Assembly (NCBI GenBank): GCA_037442365.1
Contig: JBBIQK010000007.1
Location: forward strand, 1 to 64,000
Direction: 5' to 3'
Source: GBS-DC sp037442365
Lineage (GTDB): Bacteria > Armatimonadota > Fimbriimonadia > Fimbriimonadales > GBS-DC
Length of the DNA stretch: 64,000 bases
Each line of letters starts with the position of its first letter. Position 1 is the first letter of the stretch. Shown in pieces: positions 58,922 through 64,000 of this stretch. The notes under the pieces are model-generated. The model did no database searches. It saw only the letters and a list, made by a program, of their open reading frames with translations, and had not been told where the DNA came from. The translations under genes and the position numbers were made by a program.

Positions 58922-59524
58922 CTACTCCTCCAGCACGCGGTAGATGTCCTGCAGGAGCTGCTGCACGGCGTTTTTGTCCATGCCCGAATAGTAGCCGCGA
59001 ATGCGCCCCTGACGGTCAATCAGCACCAGGCGGTCGCTATGCACAATATCGTGCGTCGCGTCGCCCGACTCCACGCCCAGTTTGAACACCTCGCGCGAGA
59101 GTTTGTGAAGCGTCTCACGGTCGCCTGTCAGGAAGTGCCACTTGCCGCGCTGCGCCCCGTGCTGGTCCGCCCATTTCTTAAGCTGCGCGACGGTGTCGGT
59201 TTCGGGGTCTACGGTGAAACCTGCCATCAGCACCTCCGGGTTGCGGGCGAACTCGCGCTGCACAGCGGTGGCGTTGCGGTTCATCGTCGGGCAGACGCTG
59301 CGGCAGGTCGTGAAGAAGAAGTAGGCGATCCACACCTTATTCTTGAAGGTCTCGCGCGTGATGGTCTCGCCCCACTGATTTTTGAACGCGAAGGGCATCT
59401 CGACCGCGCCCAGCACGGGCAGGGGCGGCTCTTTCGTGGCGGCGTTGCGGGCGTAGAGCGCGAACACGAACGCGGCAATCGCCAGCGCCAGCAAGCCCCA
59501 CGCGAACAGCATCATCCCGCGCAT
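58922..59524 (-). CDS. SCO1/SenC-family copper chaperone of cytochrome oxidase
   Basis: 200 aa. N-terminal membrane anchor (GLLALAIAAFVFALYA), thioredoxin fold with copper ligands C-x3-C in TTCRSVCPTM and His in IVHSDRLV. It delivers copper to CuA of haem-copper oxidase. The third gene of an operon after ctaB and subunit III, 10 bases after the latter. GAGGCG lies before the start. Confidence 0.9.
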   Translation of the reverse strand: MRGMMLFAWGLLALAIAAFVFALYARNAATKEPPLPVLGAVEMPFAFKNQWGETITRETFKNKVWIAYFFFTTCRSVCPTMNRNATAVQREFARNPEVLMAGFTVDPETDTVAQLKKWADQHGAQRGKWHFLTGDRETLHKLSREVFKLGVESGDATHDIVHSDRLVLIDRQGRIRGYYSGMDKNAVQQLLQDIYRVLEE

Positions 59525-59534
59525 ACGCTTCGCC

Positions 59535-60173
59535 TCACTTGATGAGCATCACGCCGAACAGGACTGCCCACAGCACGCCCAGAAAGTGCCAGTAAATCGC
59601 GCCCAGCTCCACCGACGGCGCGTTCACACGGCGCGCGACCTGCGCCTGATAGAGCAGAATCCCCACGAACACGAGACCGCCCAGCAGGTGCAGTCCGTGT
59701 ATCGCGCTGATGACATAGAACATCGCCGTGAAGAAGTGCGCAGGCGCGCCCTGCAACTGGCGGGCAATCTCGCCCCAGCTGCCCAGCTGCAACGCCAGGA
59801 ACAGCACACCGAGCATCAGCGTGAACAGCATGCCGCGCCAGACGCCGCGCAGGTTGTCGGCGCGCGCGGCGTTCAACGCCATCTGGCAGGGAATGCTGCT
59901 CAGCAGGATCAGCGCAGTGCTGAACCAGGCGAGTTTGGGCATCTGGAAGGCGAACTCGGCGCGAACGGGCGTGCGCAGCAGATACAGCACCGCCAGCGCG
60001 CCGAACATGGTCGTGAGCGCGCCCAGAAAGATGTAAAGCCCCAGTCGCGCCGCCTGAAAGCGATCGAACGGTTGCTCGTGCCCTTCGCCGTCGCCGCCGC
60101 GATAGCGCGGGGGCACATTGCCCTCACCGACCCCGCGCCCATACGGACGCGGAGGCGTCTTCAGTTTCGTCAT
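59535..60173 (-). CDS. Cytochrome c oxidase subunit III
   Basis: 212 aa. Five hydrophobic helices preceded by a Gly/Arg-rich leader of about 35 residues; the C-terminal pattern AIHGLHLLGGLVFVGILL and GAIYWHFLGVLWAVLFGVM is typical of subunit III. AGGAGG is 5 bases before ATG 60173. The catalytic subunits I and II are not in the window. Confidence 0.88.
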   Translation of the reverse strand: MTKLKTPPRPYGRGVGEGNVPPRYRGGDGEGHEQPFDRFQAARLGLYIFLGALTTMFGALAVLYLLRTPVRAEFAFQMPKLAWFSTALILLSSIPCQMALNAARADNLRGVWRGMLFTLMLGVLFLALQLGSWGEIARQLQGAPAHFFTAMFYVISAIHGLHLLGGLVFVGILLYQAQVARRVNAPSVELGAIYWHFLGVLWAVLFGVMLIK

Positions 60174-60182
60174 AGCGTCCTC

Positions 60183-61088
60183 CTACAGGGTGAGAATCAT
60201 CCAGATTAACAGAAGCGGCAGGTACAGCACGGAACTGCGCAGCACGCTCCGCGCCCCCTGCGCAGGGTCCTGCGCGCGCACAAAGTGCAGCGCCGCGCGC
60301 AGCGTCCAGTAGCCCAGCGTGAGCGCGCCCAGCAGATAGAGCCAGCCATGCGTAATCAGCGGCGCGAACATCAGGCTGATGGCGACCATCGCCAGCGTAT
60401 ACCAGAGCGAGAGGCGCGCCGTCGCCGCCGCGCTGGCGTCGGGATAGGGCAACATGCGGAACCCTGCCCGCGCGTAGTCGTCACGATAGAGCCACGCGAT
60501 AGCCCAGAAGTGCGGGAACTGCCACACAAACTGCAACGCGAACAGCAGCCACGCCTCCAGCGAGAAGCCGCCCTGCGCCGCGACCCAGCCCGCCATCGGC
60601 GGAATGGCGCCCGGGATTGCCCCAATCGCCGTGCTGAAGTGCGTGCGCGGCTTAAGCGGCGTGTAGGCAAACGCATACAGCAGAATCGAGAGCGCCCCCA
60701 GCCATGCGACCGCCGCATTCACCCAGAGCGCGAGCGTCAGCACACCCAGCACACCCCACAACACACCCACTACCCAGCCCTCCATCGGCGCGAGCAAGCC
60801 CGACGGAATCGGGCGCAGCGCGGTGCGGGGCATCTGCGCGTCGCGTCGCCACTCTATCGCCTGATTGAGCGCGTTCGCCGAAGCAATCACCAGCCACGAG
60901 CCAACCAGCGTTGCTGCAATCAACCCGCCCTGCAGCGTCTGACCCCAGCCCCCCAGCGCCAGTCCCGCAACCGTCGTGAGCCAGACCAGCAGCGTCACGC
61001 GCGGTTTGCTCAATAGCCAGTACGCACGCAGCTTCACCATAGAAGACCCCGAAAGAGGCGCGCTCGCCGAACGCAGGGCGGTTTTCAT
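60183..61088 (-). CDS. ctaB: Protoheme IX farnesyltransferase (heme O synthase)
   Basis: 301 aa, UbiA prenyltransferase fold with 7-9 helices. Conserved ANALNQAIEWRRDAQMPRT and RPIPSGLL are the prenyl-diphosphate-binding motif (N-x3-D... D-x3-M-x-RT). It makes heme O for haem-copper oxidase. ATG 61088 is 8 bases after TACAAT (61097-61102), so leaderless; a TTG three codons earlier is rejected because it overlaps the box. Confidence 0.92.
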   Translation of the reverse strand: MKTALRSASAPLSGSSMVKLRAYWLLSKPRVTLLVWLTTVAGLALGGWGQTLQGGLIAATLVGSWLVIASANALNQAIEWRRDAQMPRTALRPIPSGLLAPMEGWVVGVLWGVLGVLTLALWVNAAVAWLGALSILLYAFAYTPLKPRTHFSTAIGAIPGAIPPMAGWVAAQGGFSLEAWLLFALQFVWQFPHFWAIAWLYRDDYARAGFRMLPYPDASAAATARLSLWYTLAMVAISLMFAPLITHGWLYLLGALTLGYWTLRAALHFVRAQDPAQGARSVLRSSVLYLPLLLIWMILTL

Positions 61089-61096
61089 GCCAGCCA

Positions 61097-61102
61097 ATTG
61101 TA
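61097..61102 (-). promoter_or_regulatory. Extended -10 box of the ctaB operon
   Basis: GGGTACAAT ends 8 bases before ATG 61088. Confidence 0.6.
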
Positions 61103-61267
61103 CCCTACCCGCGCCCTCGAACGCAAGAGTCTGTGCTTTTTTTCACAAGCGAATCGTTGAAGGCGGGGGCGTTCATGAAAACGCTCCGAGCGAATACACT
61201 GTGTCTGATTAATCGGCGCGGCTGGCTTCCTAAACACAGGTCAGCATGGTTGTGAGTGCCTGCACTC

Positions 61268-61308
61268 CTCCGTAAGTTTCCCCCGTTTGCGGAGGGAAAC
61301 TTACAGAG
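61268..61308. repeat. Long hairpin in the ctaB-pqaA intergenic gap
   Basis: GTAAGTTTCCC (61272-61282) pairs perfectly with GGGAAACTTAC (61294-61304), extended by weaker flanks. It is of the same kind as the hairpin at 28671-28714. The gap (61103-61334) has no gene; a TAATCGGCGC motif near 61210 resembles the MITE end. Confidence 0.65.
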
Positions 61309-61334
61309 AGAAACATTTCACCGAAACGGTTGGC

Positions 61335-62606
61335 TTACTTCGGCACAATCACAGGTACGGTACAGAGCGAGAAGTTGCCCGTCTCGGCGCGGTAGGTGAC
61401 CTCTGCAAACAGCGCGAGGTTGTCCCCACGGCGCAGAATGCGTGCGACCCACGCATCGCCCTCTCGTCGGGCGCGTACAGGCTCCCACCGCGCGGGGCGG
61501 AAGTCTTTGTCGTTCGCGCGGCGGGCGACCCACACTTCCACAATCTCAGGCTCACTGTCGCTACGCACACGGAAGATTACTTCGTCGCCCGCGAGGCTGT
61601 GCGTCGCGCTCAGGCGAGTCGGGAACTCCATCTTGCCGATGCTCATCAGGTAGAACGCGCATAGACTGTTCACCACACGGTCATAGTCGCCCAGCCCGTG
61701 CCCGCCGTTGGGCACATAGAGCGCGTACTTGCGCTTGCTCGGCAGGTCGTCGAAGTAGAACCGCGCGGCGTCTGTCGCCCAGTAGGGGTCGTTCGCGCCG
61801 TTGATCATCAGAATCGGCATCGTGTAGCGCGCGCGATAGGAGTAGGGGTCTACCCAGCTCACCAGTTGCCTGCCGCGCTCGGTGAGCATCTTCTCCATCA
61901 GCCCGCGCTCGTAATATTCCGCAATCTGCTGGCTGTAGCGTCCCCAGAGTTCGAGCTGGTGCGGCATCTGCTTGAAAAAGTTCAGGTTGTCGAACACCAT
62001 CGGGGCAATCGCGCGCACGCGGTTATCGACGGCGGCAGTCAGCCATGTTGTCCAGCCGCGCTTCGACGCGCCCGTGACCAGAAAGTCCTTGATGTCCAGC
62101 TGCCACTCCTGCTTGGCGAACGCCTGCACGGCGTCCATCGCGCGCACGGCGGATTTGACCATCGGGAACAGCAGCGGCCAGGTCGCGTCGCCCGTCTCCC
62201 AGAACTGCACATAGGTATGCGCAATCAGGTTGTCTTCCACGAGGTCGGGGCGGATCAGGGGCTGATTGGGCACATCGTGCAGCACGACGCCAATCGCGCC
62301 GATGCGTTCCACCGCGCGGGCGATAATCTGCAGCTCGCTGCGCCCGTCGCCGCTGCCCGTAATGTAGAGAATTGCGGTGTCTGTGTGTTTCAGCGTGTTC
62401 GGCTTGACGATGCGCACGCGATGACGCCATGTGAACTCGCGCCACTGCTGCGAGACCATCGTCAGCTCCACAAACTGGCTATCGCCGATTTTCGATTCGA
62501 GGCTCTTTGTCCACTCGAACGGCGACGGCGCGCGCACATAGCTTGCCAGGTCTGCCCGTGCGCTTGCCAGCAAAACCACGCTCAGAAGTATCCAGTTAAT
62601 TTTCAT
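61335..62606 (-). CDS. PhoPQ-activated pathogenicity-related protein (PqaA-like)
   Basis: 423 aa. Signal peptide (INWILLSVVLLASARA). PqaA family, an alpha/beta-hydrolase-like fold: VRIVKPNTLKHTDTAILYIT, FLVTGASKRGWTTWLTAAVD (nucleophile Ser in GASKRG), MINGANDPYWATDAA and PNGGHGLGDYDR. Residues from about 330 on form a beta domain (SEPEIVEVWVARR). Its role in this organism is unknown. ATG 62606 has GAGG upstream; it follows rfaE2 by 8 bases, in an operon. Confidence 0.87.
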   Translation of the reverse strand: MKINWILLSVVLLASARADLASYVRAPSPFEWTKSLESKIGDSQFVELTMVSQQWREFTWRHRVRIVKPNTLKHTDTAILYITGSGDGRSELQIIARAVERIGAIGVVLHDVPNQPLIRPDLVEDNLIAHTYVQFWETGDATWPLLFPMVKSAVRAMDAVQAFAKQEWQLDIKDFLVTGASKRGWTTWLTAAVDNRVRAIAPMVFDNLNFFKQMPHQLELWGRYSQQIAEYYERGLMEKMLTERGRQLVSWVDPYSYRARYTMPILMINGANDPYWATDAARFYFDDLPSKRKYALYVPNGGHGLGDYDRVVNSLCAFYLMSIGKMEFPTRLSATHSLAGDEVIFRVRSDSEPEIVEVWVARRANDKDFRPARWEPVRARREGDAWVARILRRGDNLALFAEVTYRAETGNFSLCTVPVIVPK

Positions 62607-62614
62607 GTTCGTCC

Positions 62615-63094
62615 TCACTGCCTGATTTTCTCGACGAGTCGGGTGGTCGATTGTTCCGCTTCCAGCGGCAAGATGACCACGAATCCGCCCTGCTCGATGA
62701 CCGCTTCCGATTCGGGCAGGTCTTGCTCGGTGTAGTCGCCGCCTTTAGCGTAGTAGGCGGGCTGCACGAGTTGCGCCAGCTCGACCGCCGTCGTCTGCGG
62801 GAAGATGACCACATAGTCGACGCACTCCAGCCCGGCGACGAGTTCGGCGCGTTCGGCGTCGGGGCGGTAGGGGCGTGGCTCGCCTTTGAGCTGGCGCACC
62901 GACTCGTCGCTGTTGACGCCCACCACCAGCAGGTCGCCCAGCGCGCGCGCCGCCTGCAGGTAGCGCAAATGCCCCACATGCAGCAGGTCGAAGCAGCCGT
63001 TGGTCAGCACGACCTGTTTGCCTGCCTCGCGCCACTGCGGGGCGAGCTGCGCCAGCGCGTCCCACGACAGAATCTTGCTCTCAGCGCGTCGCAT
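62615..63094 (-). CDS. rfaE2: D-glycero-beta-D-manno-heptose 1-phosphate adenylyltransferase (RfaE2)
   Basis: 159 aa, cytidylyltransferase-like fold: TNGCFDLLHVGHLRYLQAA, VGVNSDESVRQLKG, YYAKGGDYT. This is the HldE C-terminal domain as a separate protein; it makes ADP-heptose for lipopolysaccharide core. Its start overlaps the end of the upstream gene by 14 bases. The kinase HldE-N partner is not in the window. Confidence 0.88.
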   Translation of the reverse strand: MRRAESKILSWDALAQLAPQWREAGKQVVLTNGCFDLLHVGHLRYLQAARALGDLLVVGVNSDESVRQLKGEPRPYRPDAERAELVAGLECVDYVVIFPQTTAVELAQLVQPAYYAKGGDYTEQDLPESEAVIEQGGFVVILPLEAEQSTTRLVEKIRQ

Positions 63095-63923
63095 CGTCTT
63101 TCTCGGCGGCGGCAGTGCGCGGCGGGATCAGTTCAATCTCAAACAGCTTGTCCCAGTTTTTGCCCGTCACGAAGATGCGCTTGTTCTGGCGGTCGTAGGC
63201 GATGCCGTTCATCACCGCCTCGATATCGCGGTCTTTGACGGGCAGCCCCTCCATGTCCACCCACGCCTTCACGATGCCCGTGCTGGGGTCGATTCGGGCG
63301 ATGATGTCGCTGTACCAGATGTTCGCCCAGATTTCGCCCTCGATGTATTCCAGCTCGTTGAGGTTTTTGACGGGCTTGCCCTGCGCACGAACGGTAATCG
63401 TGCGCACTTCGGCGAAAGTGTCGGGGTCGCGGAAGGTGATGGTCTCGGAGCCGTCGCTCATAATCAGGTGCTTGCCGTCGTTGGTCAATCCCCAGCCCTC
63501 GCCGGAGTAGCGGAACTGGGTGAGTTGTCGGAACGCGCGCCGGTCGTACACGAAGCAGACGCCGTTTTGCCAGGTGAGCTGGTAGATTTTATCGCCCAGA
63601 ATCGTGATGCCCTCGCCGAAGTATTCGCTGGGCAGACGGTGGATTTGCGCGACGCGCCCCGTGCGCAGCTCCACCCGCCGCAACGACGACTTACCGTTCA
63701 GCCCCGTGCCTTCGTACAGGTAGCCGTCGTGGAACTCCAGCCCCTGCGTGAACGCTTCGGGGTCGTGCGGGAAGGTGTTCACGATTTTGTAGCGATAGGT
63801 GGGGATTTCGGGTTCGGGCGTCGGCTCGGCGGCGGGCGGCGGCGCGGTCGGCGGGGGACTTGCCGCCGCGTTGGGCGTGCTCGCGTTGTTGGGCTGACAG
63901 GCGGCAAGGGCGAGGAGTAGCAA
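63081..63923 (-). CDS. Glutaminyl-peptide cyclotransferase-like lipoprotein
   Basis: About 280 aa. The start is uncertain: from TTG 63923 the protein opens LLLALAAC, a lipobox (LAAC), so the natural start lies at or before this codon; no good ATG is in frame. A Pro/Ala-rich linker follows, then the five-bladed propeller typical of plant-type QC: FPHDPEAFTQGLEFHDGYLYEGTG, EGWGLTNDGKHLIMSDGSE, LNELEYIEGEIWANIWYSD. QC converts N-terminal Gln to pyroglutamate in exported proteins. It heads an operon with rfaE2 and pqaA. Confidence 0.82.
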   Translation of the reverse strand: MLLLALAACQPNNASTPNAAASPPPTAPPPAAEPTPEPEIPTYRYKIVNTFPHDPEAFTQGLEFHDGYLYEGTGLNGKSSLRRVELRTGRVAQIHRLPSEYFGEGITILGDKIYQLTWQNGVCFVYDRRAFRQLTQFRYSGEGWGLTNDGKHLIMSDGSETITFRDPDTFAEVRTITVRAQGKPVKNLNELEYIEGEIWANIWYSDIIARIDPSTGIVKAWVDMEGLPVKDRDIEAVMNGIAYDRQNKRIFVTGKNWDKLFEIELIPPRTAAAEKDDATR

Positions 63924-63967
63924 ACAGGTCAGCAGGGCGTGTACGAAGAGAAGAGTTTTGCCCTCAT

Positions 63968-63985
63968 CCCCCCGTACACGGGGGG
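63968..63985. repeat. Palindrome at the right edge of the window
   Basis: CCCCCCGT and ACGGGGGG pair around two bases, in the region upstream of the QC gene. The part from 63924 to 64000 has no other gene. Confidence 0.5.
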
Positions 63986-64000
63986 TAGTTGAAAATGTAC

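Noticed and set aside
61208..61334. A third MITE-like element beginning at TAATCGGCGC
   Set aside because: Only one end has a partial match and no opposite end with GTTCG was found; the hairpin inside is reported on its own.

Overview
The window is a high-GC, gene-dense bacterial chromosome segment with 58 protein-coding features (three of them broken, one cut by the window edge) and one tRNA gene. The best guess for the host is Armatimonadota, perhaps the Fimbriimonadia. That rests on several prepilin-like proteins of the type that ends its N-terminal helix in FPVFAQARE, on secreted proteins ending in paired D-x-N-x-D / VDDADLL / VLFNFG dockerin-like repeats, and on many leaderless genes. 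An LptD-like outer-membrane protein and an RfaE2-like heptose adenylyltransferase indicate a diderm envelope. A haem-copper oxidase cluster (ctaB, subunit III, SCO1) indicates aerobic respiration. The lineage call is inference; no 16S rRNA gene is present.

Layout. 1-8.4 kb: a cut secreted protein, rsmA and argB on overlapping divergent starts, topA, a dockerin-like secreted protein followed by a frameshifted prepilin, and an LptD-like beta-barrel. 8.4-12.1 kb: a lone 1208-residue STAND/NACHT-type NTPase with a regular glycine zipper at its N terminus and an AT-rich, apparently imported helical-repeat sensor; this is the best candidate for an undescribed (defence-type) system. 12.1-19.8 kb: AcuC-like deacetylase, an orphan DNA methyltransferase, tilS carrying an in-frame palindromic repeat, and an operon of ECF sigma factor, zinc anti-sigma factor and a catalytically dead HtrA-like PDZ protein. 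19.8-33.1 kb: a transhydrogenase, a prepilin plus small membrane partner, efp (Arg32 type), a hybrid histidine kinase, an M28 peptidase, a cobalamin-binding protein, a tyrosine-rich secreted protein, a MITE-like element, a PIN toxin-antitoxin pair, mfd and the initiator tRNA.

33.1-46.1 kb: hydrolase, sugar oxidoreductase, RmlC-like and DUF6807 proteins, a GHMP sugar kinase, a second MITE-like element with a nested 54-bp repeat, a second prepilin plus partner module, a second dockerin-like protein, sucC, rnc, mtnP, and a methyltransferase beside the decayed end of its restriction enzyme. 46.4-64 kb: deoB coupled to a truncated uvrA, serS, a GT39 glycosyltransferase, NlpC/P60 peptidase, a lipoprotein coupled to an MFS-HEAT fusion, a DEDDy exonuclease, a beta-propeller phytase, glcD, the oxidase assembly cluster, and an envelope operon of glutaminyl cyclase, RfaE2 and PqaA.

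Expression style. About half of the genes have an extended -10 box (GGTATAAT, GGTACAAT or GGTATACT) ending only 6-11 bases before the start codon, so the mRNAs should begin at or a few bases before the start. Others have a leader with a clear GGAGG. Three kinds of non-coding repeat occur: an exact 54-bp double hairpin, MITE-like elements that begin at stop codons, and long stem-loops. No CRISPR array, rRNA gene, prophage or transposase gene was seen.
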